DNA of 64,000 bases from Alisma plantago-aquatica. Its lineage: Eukaryota > Streptophyta > Magnoliopsida > Alismatales > Alismataceae. Both the position numbers and the translations under genes were made by a program. The DNA is taken from contig OY856412.1 of assembly GCA_963693085.1 (NCBI GenBank), forward strand, positions 1,125,190,744 through 1,125,254,743, given 5' to 3'. The notes under the pieces were generated by a model, which saw only the letters and a program-made list of their open reading frames with translations, was not told where the DNA came from and did no database searches. This document shows, piece by piece, positions 1 to 10,945 of this stretch; position 1 is the stretch's first letter; each line of letters opens with the position of its first letter.

Positions 1-992
1 GTCATACCTTATGGTTCACATGGATGTCATTTAGGATGAAATGGTCATAAACCATAACTCAAAATTCGGTTCCTCATATTCATCTAGATAGTTGACTCAT
101 CACATGAACAACTCATCACATAGATAATTGAGGTGTAAGGATATAAGAATTCACAACCCTTGTGATTCTTAATTTCTTTTATTAAGAAGAATTCAGTTAT
201 TTGTTAATCATTCTCTAAATCCTTAGAGTATGACCCCTTATTGATTTAAACATCACCATGCCTTAATCATGAGTTCACTATGATACACTATCATAATCAC
301 TCATAAGGATCTCAAACATTTGGTCCAAGTATTTCATTCATTGATCTCATCAAGAATTAACACTTTACCAAATTTGTACTTCATCTATGATAATCTTGAA
401 CACTTCAAGATATTCATATTGGTATTTCTAGTAACCCTTTGAAGTATTAGCATTTGTTCCAATAGGTATGTAAATACATCACATGTATTATACCTAATAG
501 GACAATCATTCTCCTACTACCATTAGTGAGGATTGATTAATCATGTCCAAGATATTCATGTCTCTTACTGGTTCTCTAACCAAAAGAGTCTAGATTTATC
601 CATCACATGGAAACTAGAAATGAATTTCTCATGATTGATGCTAATTTGATTGTTTGATTTATCTATAACTTTTAGGTATCATTTTATCCTATGCATATCA
701 AATACCACAAGATAAACAAGGAATTGACACAAAGATCATATCTTAAAATATTGAAACATCAACTTCATTAATTGCGATCATTGTCATACAATATGCAAAA
801 ATAAAGTGTTTCTATCTATTGGCAAATATGAAATAGCAGTTCATAACTGTATTACATGCCTTTTAGGCTGAAAATAAACTAAAGTACTCCTATCTATGGC
901 AGAAACACTTGCCCCACTTATTGAGTGCTTTACACTTTACATCTTGGTATCATATACCTCAAAAGTTTTACAAGTTTACTTTCATGACACCT
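1..992 (-). other. 3' non-coding part of outer gag-only retroelement
   Basis: This AT-rich stretch lies downstream of the gag tail that ends at 993 on the minus strand. An autonomous copia element would have protease and integrase immediately after the zinc knuckle. Here all frames are broken by stops and I see no protease, integrase or RT motif. The element therefore looks gag-only, with its 3' LTR beyond the left edge of the window. I see no other gene here. Confidence 0.4.
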
Positions 993-1450
993 TTAAGTAG
1001 AGACGTCTATCGCCTCCTTCTTCTTTTGTTCTTCTAGATAGAGAGGACAATTCCTTTTCCAATGTCCTAGCTTTTGACAATGGTGGCAATTGCCTTTCTT
1101 GGTCATGCCTCCCTTGGCCTTGAGAGCTGAAGACGACTTGGGCTCCTGGCTAGCATCAGAACCTTTCTTAGCTTTGCCCTTGCCCTTGCACTTGGACTTG
1201 CCTTTCTTGCTCGTGATCACCATCACAGACTTAGGCTTGTCCTTCTTCATCTATGTCTCGGCTGTCCGCAACATGCCAAACAACTCTGACAGTGGCCTAT
1301 CAAAGTTGTTCATGTTATATTTCATCACAAACTGACTGTAGGATTCTGGCAACGATTGCAGTATCACGTTAGTAGCCAACTCTTGGCTCAGTGGAAATCC
1401 CAGTCTTGTCAGGTTCTCCACATACTAAATCATCTTGAGTATGTGAGGAC
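993..1450 (-). pseudogene. C-terminal half of a copia-type gag (outer element)
   Basis: This is the C-terminal part of a UBN2-type Ty1/copia Gag, the nucleocapsid protein that packages element RNA. Reading from 1450 down, it shows PHILKMI, ENLTRLGFPLSQELA and LQSLPESYSQFVMKYNMNNF. It then runs into a Lys/Gly-rich basic stretch and a C-X2-C-X4-H-X4-C zinc knuckle (CHHCQKLGHWKRNC, 1047-1088). The frame has a stop in the family's PHVLKMIGY motif (about 1422-1424) and a TAG at 1251-1253, so it is a pseudogene. The last 85 codons (1250-993) are open. The 5' end is cut exactly where the inner element begins (1451). The N-terminal codons appear to sit at 8430-8452, on the far side of the insertion. 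Nothing resembling pol follows. The family assignment is recognition from known plant copia Gags. Confidence 0.8.
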
Positions 1451-1789
1451 TGTTGGATCCTAGATGGGTGATTAGATGCTCTAGAGGGGGGTGAATAGAG
1501 CTGAAAGCACTTAAACAAAATTCATTAAACCTTCAAGATATATCACAAGATAAGGTTGCTAACTAGGAAATTTGTGTGCAACTAAAACATACATAGCAAG
1601 GGGGAGAGAGATTGAACATGCACCAAATAGACAAGCTATTTAGAGTGGTTCCACAATTCAAACTAGAAGTGTGTTAGTCCACTTGCCTAGAGAGGTCAAC
1701 CTCTAGGACTTCCAAACAATTGCACTCTTATATTCATTCATAAGACATACAATGCATGACCAAACAAAAGACTTACCTATCGAATACAA

Positions 1790-2045
1790 AGAGTCTTCAA
1801 CCTTACCAAGGACTTACCCACTTTGCAAGAGTCTTCGGCCTTCTCTAAGGATTCACCCACTCTTGCATAAGTCTTCAGCCTTGCAGGAATTACCCACTCT
1901 TCTTGGATCTTCAACTTTTGACTTCACCTTCACTCGGAGAAGCTTCCACCAAGGTCTTACCTACTTGAGCAAGGAGTCTTCTGCCTTCACCAAGGGCTTA
2001 CCCACTCTAGCTCCAAGTCTTCAGCCTTGATCTTCACCAAGGGAC
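1790..2045 (-). repeat. Degenerate short tandem repeats in LTR (left copy)
   Basis: About six imperfect units built on a motif like AGTCTTCAGCCTT...ACCAAGG..TTACCCACTC follow one another with roughly 35-50 bp spacing. The same array is present in the other LTR at about 7180-7440. On the minus strand it lies downstream of the TATA box, that is in the transcribed R/U5 part. Confidence 0.65.
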
Positions 2046-2317
2046 TCCTTCCCTTGTTCTTCTTCACCTCTCTTGGACAAGAGAGAGAACCTTCATCTTC
2101 ATGGTTGAAAGAAGAGATACGAGGTGGTGGAAGTGAGAGCCTCACAAGATATACATGTAGGACTAGCTTTCTTACAGATTTCCTACTCACTCTAATGGAT
2201 GTAGCAAGTGATTAAGCTTAGAGAGAGAGGAGGCTGTAGGAAGCACTCAACTATAGAATAGGAGCCTCACATAGAGTTTGCATTGAATGCTCAACCTTGG
2301 AATGAAGCCCAAGGGGT

Positions 2318-2328
2318 CCTATTTATAG
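2318..2328 (-). promoter_or_regulatory. TATA box of LTR promoter (left copy)
   Basis: The minus strand reads CTATAAATAGG inside the LTR. The equivalent site in the right LTR (7712-7722) is identical. Its position, with U3 palindromes upstream and the R/U5 repeat downstream, fits an RNA polymerase II LTR promoter. Confidence 0.65.
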
Positions 2329-2454
2329 CTGGGGATGCCTCTTAGCCTTTGGGAACACTTGTGAACGAAAACTAGCCATTTTGTGGCTTGAAACGGATAT
2401 ATTTTCACTTGTTGCAACTCCACAATGGCTAGAAGCACTTTTCTGCACTTTTCC

Positions 2455-2700
2455 ATACAGTGCAATCGGTCAAGTTTCTATAAAGGTAACTCGATCGATA
2501 GAGTAAAAGACAAAGCCGATATTCAGACCATCGATCGAGTTTGTCCTGAGGAAACTTGACCGACCAATGAAAATCGATTTGGTCAGTTACTCCATCGGTC
2601 GAGTTCTGTGCAAACACAACTCGACCGATGCAATCTTCAGAAAATTGATCAGGGATGATCGGTCGAGTTTTCAGGCTGGGAAGCTCGACCGACAAAGTGC
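2455..2700. repeat. Array of ATCGGTCGAGTT palindromes in U3 (left LTR)
   Basis: Four successive inverted repeats alternate ATCGGTCGAGTT with its reverse complement AACTCGACCGAT. The clearest is 2594-2629, with 12-bp perfect arms around a 12-nt loop. Others start near 2463, 2530 and 2658 with one to three mismatches. The array ends about 130 bp upstream (minus strand) of the TATA box. The right LTR carries the same array. Confidence 0.85.
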
Positions 2701-3052
2701 CTGTAATCAATTTTCAAAGTTGCATCTAAAGTGCTCTAATATTTGATCTAAGTGCCCCTGATATTTTTCTAAGCTTAATTACAAGTCATACAATCATTAC
2801 AAGTTATTTACAACATGATTCTAATGGATATACATCATATTACAAAAACGTGCACTTGTATGACTTTGACTTGTCTTTTCTCCAATTTGATATGCGCAAG
2901 TTAGGGCAATTGGAGTGTGTCTATACCTAATCTGAAATCACTCAAGTAGAGACATTAGAAACCAATATGTGGAATGGTTAGTCATCATCAAAACACGGGT
3001 TTAGTCAATTTAGATGTGAGTCAACATTGACCTAATTGACCTTGAGTCAACA

Positions 3053-3067
3053 ATCTCCCCCTTTTTG
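3053..3067 (-). promoter_or_regulatory. Polypurine tract of inner gag-only element
   Basis: The minus strand reads CAAAAAGGGGGAGAT immediately before the 3' LTR start TGTTGACTC. This is the classical copia-type plus-strand primer position and composition. Confidence 0.85.
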
Positions 3068-4963
3068 AAAATGACAAACCATTCCATAAATGTATTGAAA
3101 GCTTTCAAGTAAAATCATACCTTCAGAGAAACCTAGGGGTTTCAATAGGATTGAGCTCATATGTTCCCCCTCAATTGATGCGCGTGGAGTTCTCATACTC
3201 CCCCTCAATTGATGTTATTTCTCTTGCATGGTTAGCTTTCATAACATTTATAGAATACTATGTCTTCTACTCATATATGTTCTACACATATATGTCTTCT
3301 CCCCTTTACATGAACATTCTTCTCCTCTTCATGTAATACATGCCTTCTTCCTCTTTTAAAAGAAGAAATACATTTCTCCCCCTTTATCATTTCAAAAAGT
3401 GGGGTTATGAAGAAATAAGAAACGTCACTTGTTAAAGAGAAAGGAAATGACATAAATATAGATAAGGAGAGTAGAAGGGCACAGATAGGGGCTTGTCCAA
3501 GCATAGAAAGAAAAGTAAGTTAAAACATATACTTGAACCACCCCAAAGATGCAAGATAAGGTGCTGCAAAAAAATACTAAAACATAATTTTGACTCTCAA
3601 GATGACGGAATTTGACAAAAAACCATCAGAGCTCATCGTGAGGCAATGAGTCTTGCTTAAAAGGTCATTTCTGCATGAAAAGCACTAGTCTTGCACCAAA
3701 AACTGAAATTGGAGAAAAATCTGCATAAAATCCAAAAAAAAAAGCTCCAATTTCTACATACAATGTAGATCTTATGTACCCTGCATCACAATGTTATGCA
3801 AGCAACTCAAGATAGTAGATATGCAATTCCAGGAACATGCTTGAGCATGTATGAAACAAGATACAAGCATAGCATATAGATGAGCAAAGATGCCAATTAT
3901 AAACAGGGTTAGAACTACATGTATATGAACTACTAGTAGATGTTATCACAAGTTAGGACTACTAGTAGGGTCTAGATCATAGCAAGAGATACCAAAAGAT
4001 ACACAAGATAAAGCAAGCTATGAATAGATGTAGAGATATATCCAAACAAAGAGATATGCAATTTTAGAAGCATGAAAGGATATAACTCACTATATATGCA
4101 TTCTTACCAAAAGATGATTTCCCCTAAGAACCTCAAGGTTGTATCAAAACAAGATATACACCTAGAGAGATGTAGCAAGTTAGAGCACAACGGAAGCAAT
4201 TTAAGACACAAACAAGAGATCCAAAGAGATCATCATCAAAACCTACAAAACAACTCAAAGCAAGTAATTGCAAGATATATGTATACCAATTTAGAGCAAT
4301 TAGAGAGATAGAGTTGTAAGCAAGATAGACAATTTAGAGCATGGCAATATGCATATATAAAGGTACCAAATGTGAGTGCCAAAGAATAAGGCTATTGGTT
4401 GAGAAAATCCAGTTGAGAGGGAAATTCTCATTCAATAAGCCAAAAGTATATTCTGTGCACAGTGTTATCGGTTGAGTTCTGTGTATTGACAACTCGATCG
4501 ATGACAGTTGTTGACAACAGCCATTGGTGCCTATCGGCCGAGTTTCAATAGGGCAAACTCGACCGACAGACCAGCTGTCAAAAAGCACATATATTTCATG
4601 AAAACATATTTAAAGGCATGATAAATATACAAACCATATCCAAACATGTCTAAGCAAGTTAGTAATGCACTATAGAACCATTAGAAACAGTTTTTGTGCA
4701 AGAGTGTGAAGAGAATCACAAAATGCCACTTTTGACTCAAAAACCATATGTATAGTGCACACCATCTTGACAAAACAAGCTAGGATTGGTTATAAGCAAG
4801 AAAAAAACATTACCTTTGTGCTTACCATTGCTTTTCCACTTGTTGTCACCCTCTACACATCTCACCTTTCTTCTTTCATGTGGATTGAGGAGTCAATTTG
4901 CAATTCAATAGCTCAAGTCAATCCATTTACAAGTACCTACAAGAAGAAAGATGAAATGGTCCC
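3068..4963 (-). other. Non-coding internal region of gag-only element
   Basis: Between the gag stop and the polypurine tract there are 1.9 kb of A-rich sequence with only short frames. I searched both strands for protease, integrase and RT motifs by eye and found none. It contains two more palindromes of the LTR type, near 4467-4503 (ATCGGTTGAGTT / AACTCGATCGAT) and 4532-4567 (ATCGGCCGAGTT / AACTCGACCGAC). The U3 motif array therefore has outlying copies inside the element. Confidence 0.6.
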
Positions 4964-6838
4964 CAATCATGTTTTTGGGTCCGGAGGGGTTAGTTTAGCA
5001 ACCCAAGTCCTATTGCTCTTGGGTGCTTTCCTAAAAGGACAACAAGTAGAATAATGACCAATTTCATTGCAATAGTTGCATGTGCCCATAGTCTTGGAAC
5101 TAGAGGATTCTCCATGGAATATTGGATGTCCTTTATCTTTGTTGTTCCATTGACTACTATCATACCCTAAACCATGTCTACCAATTTGTTTAGTAGTATG
5201 GTGTAGGATGTCATTAAGACTCTTTTTACCAACTAAGAATCTTTGCAAGGATGATCTCAAACTGTCATTATCATGCTTAAGAGAAGCAATAGTAGAAGAC
5301 AAATTATTGATATTATTTCTAGCATGCAAAAGATCATTTTCTAAGCAAAGAGCTTTAGTTAAATAGGAATCTCTATTAATATGAAGAGCAACAACATCAT
5401 TCTCTCTATTTGTAGAACTAGAACAAGATTCATGCCCATTGATTTTAGCAAGCAAGGAGGCATTTTCTATTTCTAATTCATGCAAAACAAAATCTTTGTC
5501 CTTACTTTCAGATTTAAGAACATCAATATCATGCATGAGAGAATCAAAAATTAAGGTATGCTCTTCATTAGAACTAGGCATAAGAGGTTGAGCTTCTAGA
5601 AATCTAATCTTATCAAGCAAACTAGCATTTTCAAGTTTAAGAGAGTCTACTTGACTAAGACAATCATTTTTATCATCAAGCAAGCAAGAATTAGCATGTT
5701 CAAGATCATCTAGTTCTACATGCAAATTATCAACAATTTTAGCAAGCTTTTTCTTTTTCCTTTTAGAAGACTTAAGAGAGGCACAAATATCATGAATAAT
5801 AGCAATCAAAGATTCTTTATCTAAAGAGTTTAGATTTACCTCACTTGAGTCTTCACTTGCTGATCGTATAAGAGTAAAATGGCATTCTCCTTCATCACTA
5901 GAGCTTGAGCTTGATCCGTCACTTGAATCTTCACTTGAGCTTGAGTTGGAGGAGCCACTTGAGCTTGATTGCCATTTCTTCTTGTAAAGATGGGTCTTTT
6001 GGCCTTATGGGAAATCTTCCTTGTAGTGACCCTTCTTTCCACACGTGAAGCATCAGATGGAGGAGGACTTGCCTTTGTAGAGTTTACCCTTGGAGTACAT
6101 GGCATCTTCTTTAGCTTGAGAGGATGGAGAGACTTGTTCCATGATAGCTTCAATTTGAGCCTTCATTTCAGCCTTCTTCATTCTCTTTATCTCTTTCTTC
6201 TCTTGTCTTTCTACTTCCTCCCTCTTGTCAAGTGTAGCTTCATGTGCTTGTAGATTTCCAATGAGCTCTTCAATAGGAATATCCCTAAGAGACCTTGCTT
6301 CTTCAATGGAAGTCACCTTGGGTTCCCATCTCTTGGGGAGAGTTCTAAGGATCTTAGAGTTGATCTCTCCACTAGACATAGGATGTCCTAGAACAGCAAG
6401 GCCATTCACAATGGTGTTGAGCCTTGAGTACATGTTGGCTATACTCTCCTCCTTTCCCATCTTGAAGTTCTCAAGCAGCCCTTTGAGAATGTAGACTTTG
6501 CTTTCCTTCACTTGATCTGTTCCTTCATAAGTGATGCAAAGCTTTCTCCATACCTCATAGGCTGTTTCACATGAAGAAATCCAGTTGAACTCGGTGGGGG
6601 TCATGGAGGCATATAGGATGTGCATGGCTTTAGCATTCAAGGTTGCTTTCATCAAGGTAGCTTCATCCCATTCTTCAATCTTTGTCTTTGGTAGCATGTA
6701 TGGGTTGTTCACCATTTGCCACATCTCAAGACTTGATCCTTGGATGTAGAATTGAAGCCTTCTTCTCCAATAGAGGAAATTGCTCCCATCAAAGATTGGA
6801 AGGCAAGTATGCTTGGAGAAGACTCGCTCTAATACCAA
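4964..6838 (-). pseudogene. Gag of inner element: UBN2 domain, Ser-rich linker, coiled coil, zinc knuckle
   Basis: This is a Gag of about 620 codons in three frame segments. Segment 1 (6838-6053) is a UBN2-type copia Gag with PIFDGSNFLYWRRRLQFYIQ near the start, then NAKAMHILYASM, YEGTDQVKESK and SRLNTIVNGLAVLGHPM, ending in a Lys/Glu-rich helix. Two frame changes (near 6055 and 5990) connect to a Ser/Asp-rich stretch (about 5985-5850). From 5809 the last frame runs 280 codons. It is a long Leu/Asp/Ser-rich predicted coiled coil (about 5770-5230) followed by a C-X2-C-X4-H-X4-C knuckle (5039-5080) and stop. The first in-frame ATG lies at 6724, downstream of the conserved N-terminus, so the original start is lost or non-ATG. 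Product role: RNA packaging into virus-like particles. No pol follows. Confidence 0.85.
6826..6837 (-). promoter_or_regulatory. Primer binding site, initiator Met tRNA
   Basis: The minus strand reads TGGTATTAGAGC two bases inside the 5' LTR. It differs by one base from TGGTATCAGAGC, the complement of the 3' end of plant initiator Met tRNA. This fixes the minus orientation of the element. Confidence 0.9.
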
Positions 6839-7711
6839 TTGTTGGATCCTAGATGGGTGATTAGATGCTCTAGAGGGGGGGTGAATAGAGCTGAAAGCAC
6901 TTAAACAAAATTCATTAAACCTTCAAGATATATCACAAGATAAGGTTGCAAAATAGTAAATTTGTGTGAAACTAAAACATACATAGAAAGGGAGAGAGAG
7001 ATTGAACATGCACCAAATAGACAAGCTATTTAGAGTGGTTCCACACTTTAAACTAGAAGTATGTCAGTCCACTTGCCTAGAGAGGTCAACCTCTAGGACT
7101 TCCAAATAATTGCACTCTTATATTCATTCATAAGATATACAATGCATGACCAAACAAAAGACTTACCTATCCAATACAAAGAGTCTTCAACCTTACTAAG
7201 GACTTACCCACTTTGCAAGAGTCTTCGGCCTTCTCCAAGGACTTACCCACTCTTGCACAAGTCTTCAGCTTTGTAGGAATTACACACTCTTCTTGGATCT
7301 TTAGCTTTTGACTTCACCTTCACTCGGAGAAGCTTCCACCAAGGTCTTACCTACTTGAGCAAGGAGTCTTCTGCCTTCACCAAGGGCTTACCCACTCTAG
7401 CTCCAAGTCTTCAGCCTTGATCTTCACCAAGGGACTCCTTCCCTTATTATTCTTCACCTCTCTTGGACAAGAGAGAGAACCTTCATCTTCATAGTTGAAA
7501 GAAGAGATAGGAGGTGGCGGAAGTGAGAGCCTCACAAGATATACATGTAGGACTAGCTCTCTTACATATTTCCTACTCACTCTAATGGATGTAGCAAGTG
7601 ATTAAGATTAGAGAGAGAGAGAGGAGGCTGTAGGAAGCACTCAACTATAGAATAGGAGCCTCACATAGAGTGTGCATTGAATGCTCAACCTTGGAATGAA
7701 GCCCAAGGGGT

Positions 7712-7722
7712 CCTATTTATAG
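7712..7722 (-). promoter_or_regulatory. TATA box of LTR promoter (right copy)
   Basis: CTATAAATAGG on the minus strand, identical to the left LTR copy. As the 5' LTR, this is the copy that would have driven transcription of the element toward lower coordinates. Confidence 0.65.
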
Positions 7723-7854
7723 CTGGGGATGCCTCTTAGCCTTTGGGAACACTTGTGAATGAAAACTAGCCATTTTGTGGCTTGCAATGGATATATTTTC
7801 ACTTGTTGCAATTCCACAACGGCTAGAAGCACTTTTCTACACTTTTCCGTACAG

Positions 7855-8095
7855 TGCAATCGGTCGAGTTTCTATAAAGGTAACTCGACCGATAGAGTAA
7901 AAGACAAAGACGATATTCAGACCATCGGTCGAGTTTGTCCTGAGGAAACTCGACCGACCAATGAAAATCGATTTGGTCAGTTACTCCATCGGTCGAGTTC
8001 TGTGCAAACACAACTCGACCGATGCAATCTTCAAAAAATTGATCAAGGATGATCAGTCGAGTTTTTAGGCTGGGAAACTCGACTGACAAAGTGCA
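7855..8095. repeat. Array of ATCGGTCGAGTT palindromes in U3 (right LTR)
   Basis: The same four inverted repeats as in the left LTR. The perfect 12-bp-arm hairpin is at 7988-8023 with the same 36-bp length. Here the first two repeats are better preserved than in the left copy (CGGTCGAGTT against AACTCGACCGAT), so different repeats have decayed in each LTR. Confidence 0.85.
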
Positions 8096-8429
8096 TGTAA
8101 TCAATTTTCAAAGTTGCATCTAAAGTGCTCTAATATTTGATCTAAGTGCCCCTGATATTTTTCTAAGCTTAATTACAAGTCATACAATCATTACAAGTGA
8201 TTTACAACATGATTCTAATGGATATACATCATATTACAAAAATGTGCACTTGTATGACTTTGACTTGTCTTTTCTCCAATTTGATATGCGCAAGTTAGGG
8301 CAATTGGAGTGTGTCTATACCTAATCTGAAATCACTCAAGTAGAGACATTATACACCAATATGTGGAATGGTTAGCCATCATCAAAACACGGCTTTAGTC
8401 AATTTAGACGTGAGTCAACATTGACCTAA

Positions 8430-8452
8430 AAGTGATTGCTGTTTGTTGTCAT
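8430..8452 (-). pseudogene. First codons of outer element gag
   Basis: On the minus strand an ATG at 8452 opens MTTNSNHF, the kind of N-terminus seen in UBN2 copia Gags. It runs straight into the truncated LTR of the inner element. The rest of the gag N-terminal half is missing, and the C-terminal half resumes at 1450. I infer that insertion of the inner element plus a deletion at its right side produced this remnant of about eight codons. Confidence 0.55.
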
Positions 8453-9873
8453 TTGTACTACAAAAGGAAATAGGAAATTTTAGTCCAAAAACTCATTTTG
8501 ACTTATTTGATTGATTTGAAAAGTTGACGATATAATTAGGCCTTTAATTAATTATCACTCCCACTATTTTAGTTCAAATTGATAGCCCTCACCATCAATT
8601 CAGAAGATTGCAGCATACAACCTTCTAGTTGGCAAGATCCTGAAATCCTCTAAGTCATGGACCAACTTGGGCTGTCACCCACAACTTAGATCTCTCAGGT
8701 AGGCAACTCTTGCCAATTGCATCATATGCAACTATTGATAAGATGTCATATGCAACTCCTTGCCATGATCATCTCCATGCCTTAAGGTGCTAGATCCTAT
8801 CTAGGTCACCTTGTTAAGTCCGACCCAAAGCCAACACGATGAATATGCACCCTGCTTGGGCAGACCCACATATCCATCCTTCACGCTTCCACGAGATAGA
8901 CGGTGCACCACGCTTGGGCGTGCCCACACTTGGTCGATCAAGATTTTCATGTGTGTCGCATTTGGAAGGCATCTAAAATATTAATATTTAATGTGGGATT
9001 TGGTTTTAGATACATATACATATCCAATCACCACAATACATAGTACGTATCATATACATGCTATATCCCATAGAAAACATGCAAAATGATAAAAGCGATG
9101 ATTATGGCCATCTGAATGTGATTCCTAAAGCCAAGAGGAATCGCGGTCATCTAGGTCTACATCACATGCAACATGTAAAAGATGAACTCTGTGCTTTGCC
9201 TTCCGAGTAGATCAACTCATCACATGAGTGGCCTGCTCAATCTGGTCGGTCGTCTGGGTGCCACCAGCCGGTCGGTTGGCTCCTCCAACTGATCGGTTCA
9301 CCTGGTCGTCGTGCATCTCATCATGGCCGCCACCCGCTCGTCTCTCTCCTCGAACCGATCATCAACCGATCGTCTCACTCCTTGAACCGATCGTCCGGAA
9401 CGTCAACCGATCAGTTCATGCCTTGAACCGATCGTCTCAGCTATCGTCAGGATGTCCTCCGTTCTTTGACATAACAGGAAATAAAATTCTATCCTATTTT
9501 ACATTGTAAAAAGAGAAACCTCGAGTTACATTCGAGGGGAGAAAAGGTAGGAAAGAAATCTCGAATTATTTCGAGTTACATCAGGAGTAGGAGAAGGAAG
9601 ATCGGTGCGCAGACCGAGATGCAAGCAACCACATACAACCATACACAGATAGGGTTTATTGTCCATAACCACACTATACATCCACCACAAAACTCATTTA
9701 AGGGTGACGCATATCGAGTGCATTAATAATACATATCATATATGTAAATTGGGATTTGTGGATTTAGGATTGGACATGCATAAAGCCAATTTTATTCACA
9801 TCGTATGCAATAAATATAGGCGACAAACCAAAATCGATCATATCGATAATCCTAAAGTATAGAGCAGTTGACG
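8453..9873 (-). other. 5' leader of outer gag-only element
   Basis: This 1.4 kb non-coding leader sits between the primer site and the gag ATG. It contains no open frame of note. At about 9230-9445 it holds a cluster of imperfect GAACCGATCGTC / AACCGATCAGTT motifs on both strands. The same motif family is in U3 of this element's LTR (10555-10945). Long leaders are usual for non-autonomous plant LTR elements. Confidence 0.55.
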
Positions 9874-9887
9874 TGGCTCTGATACCA
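9874..9887 (-). promoter_or_regulatory. Primer binding site of outer element, initiator Met tRNA
   Basis: The minus strand reads TGGTATCAGAGCCA, a 14-base perfect complement of the 3' end of plant initiator Met tRNA. It lies one base inside the LTR that starts TGTTGGG at 9889. Confidence 0.92.
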
Positions 9888-10444
9888 CTGTTGGGTTTTA
9901 GGGGAGGCAGAGAAGGTAGCGGAAACAAAAAAATTTCTCCTCCCCAAACCCAGAATAAGGAAACGCGTCAACGTCTATACAATAGGAAAGGATGGTTTGT
10001 GGAATCATACCTTGTCTCGAGGCTTGCTCGGAGACAATACCTCACAGCTTGCGTGGTCTTCACCTCCGGTCTTGGACGATGTCTGTGTAGCTCCTGGTCG
10101 CACCGGGACTGACGACTCCTGGTCTCACCGGGACTGTCGGGATTGACAGCTATCCTCCGAGAGGCAGAAATCTCCTGCCTCTGAAGTAGCCCACACGGAC
10201 CACCTGGAACTCCAATTTCCTTGTCTCACAAGGAATTGGAAGGATTCACACCCTCTTGTCAGCATACTAGTCACTGACACACTCTCCTGCCACCATTCGC
10301 TTTCTGCAGTTGTCTTTCCCTTGTTGTGCCTCCCTTATCAGGTAGCACTTGCTCGGGCTCTCTCGGTTACCAAAACCAGAGAGAACGATAACTTTACAGA
10401 GCAACTGGTTGCACTAAGTTGTTCTTTGAGAAGCCCCCAATACC

Positions 10445-10456
10445 CCTATATATAGG
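10445..10456 (-). promoter_or_regulatory. TATA box of outer element LTR
   Basis: The minus strand reads CCTATATATAGG, about 560 bp before the inner LTR edge, so R/U5 would be roughly 0.5 kb. It sits just downstream (minus sense) of the CCGATCGG motif array. Confidence 0.6.
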
Positions 10457-10554
10457 AGGGTCATGGGATAGGGTTCTCTATCCCAGGCAATGCGTGACTA
10501 AAGCAGGAGTAGAAGGGTTTGAGATTTTCCACAAAAAACAACCAACTGCGCAAC

Positions 10555-10945
10555 CTGAACCGATCGTTTCATTTCTGAAATGGTCGGTTGGGGACCTGAG
10601 CCGATCGGTTGACACCTCAACCGATCAGTTGGGACCCATGAAACAGTTGGTTCACTTATGAACCGGTCGGTTCGTGGTCCTGGTCAGTTCCTGATTGACT
10701 TTTCTTCTTTTGTTTCTAATTGGTATCAAATACCAATCCTTGTTCCAATAAAATTGGGCAAGTGAAATGAAAGGAAATTTCTCACCAATCCTACTTTCCC
10801 AACTTGCTCGGTTGTAACAGTTGAACCGATCGTTTCAACACTTGAAGCAATCATTTCACCCTGTCCATGAGCCGATCGACTCACCACCTGAGCCGATCGG
10901 TTCACCAAGTTGAGCCGATCAGTTCATCACATGAACCGATCGGTT
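10555..10945. repeat. Cluster of AACCGATCGGTT-type palindromes in U3
   Basis: At least ten copies of GAACCGATCG / GAGCCGATCGGTTCA-like motifs occur in both orientations, several fully palindromic (for example CCGATCGG near 10609 and 10939). They fall into two groups (10555-10680 and 10820-10945). The nearer group begins about 100 bp upstream of the TATA box in minus orientation. A related cluster lies in the leader at 9230-9445. Confidence 0.75.

Larger units (their letters stand above)
1451..3052 (-). repeat. 3' LTR of inner gag-only element
   Basis: This intact LTR of 1602 bp has ends TGTTGG...GTCAACA. It is paired with 6840-8428 and differs by scattered substitutions and small indels. In minus orientation it starts with TGTTGACTC directly after an A/G-rich tract. 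It contains a TATA box, palindromic repeats in U3 and a short-period repeat in R/U5, listed separately. The flank before it (1446-1450) is AGGAC, a possible half of the target duplication. Confidence 0.9.
1451..8428 (-). mobile_element. Gag-only LTR retrotransposon (TR-GAG-like), nested in outer gag
   Basis: This non-autonomous LTR element is bounded by two near-identical repeats starting TGTTGGATCC (1451 and 6840). In minus orientation it reads 5' LTR (8428-6840), primer site (6837-6826), gag (about 6838-4964), 1.9 kb non-coding, polypurine tract (3067-3053), 3' LTR (3052-1451). The left LTR has TGTTG/CAACA ends. The right one lacks its last 24 bp. No protease, integrase, RT or RNase H motif is present anywhere inside, so replication would need enzymes supplied in trans. 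This matches the TR-GAG class described in plant genomes. No target duplication can be confirmed, because the distal end of the right LTR is deleted. Confidence 0.85.
6840..8428 (-). repeat. 5' LTR of inner gag-only element, distal 24 bp missing
   Basis: This copy aligns with 1451-3052 from TGTTGGATCC onward. The match stops at 8428, where the left copy continues for 24 bp to its CAACA end but this copy switches to the flank. The missing end goes with loss of part of the flanking gag, so one deletion probably removed both. The sequence between the LTRs is described under the other entries. Confidence 0.88.

Noticed and set aside
1752..2215. Open frames in the LTR of the gag-only element, repeated near 7377-7580
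   Set aside because: They are created by the short tandem repeats, lie within the LTR and differ between copies by stops.
2027..2215. Plus-strand frame across the U5 part of the LTR as a small gene
   Set aside because: It runs antisense to LTR transcription and is not conserved in the paired LTR.
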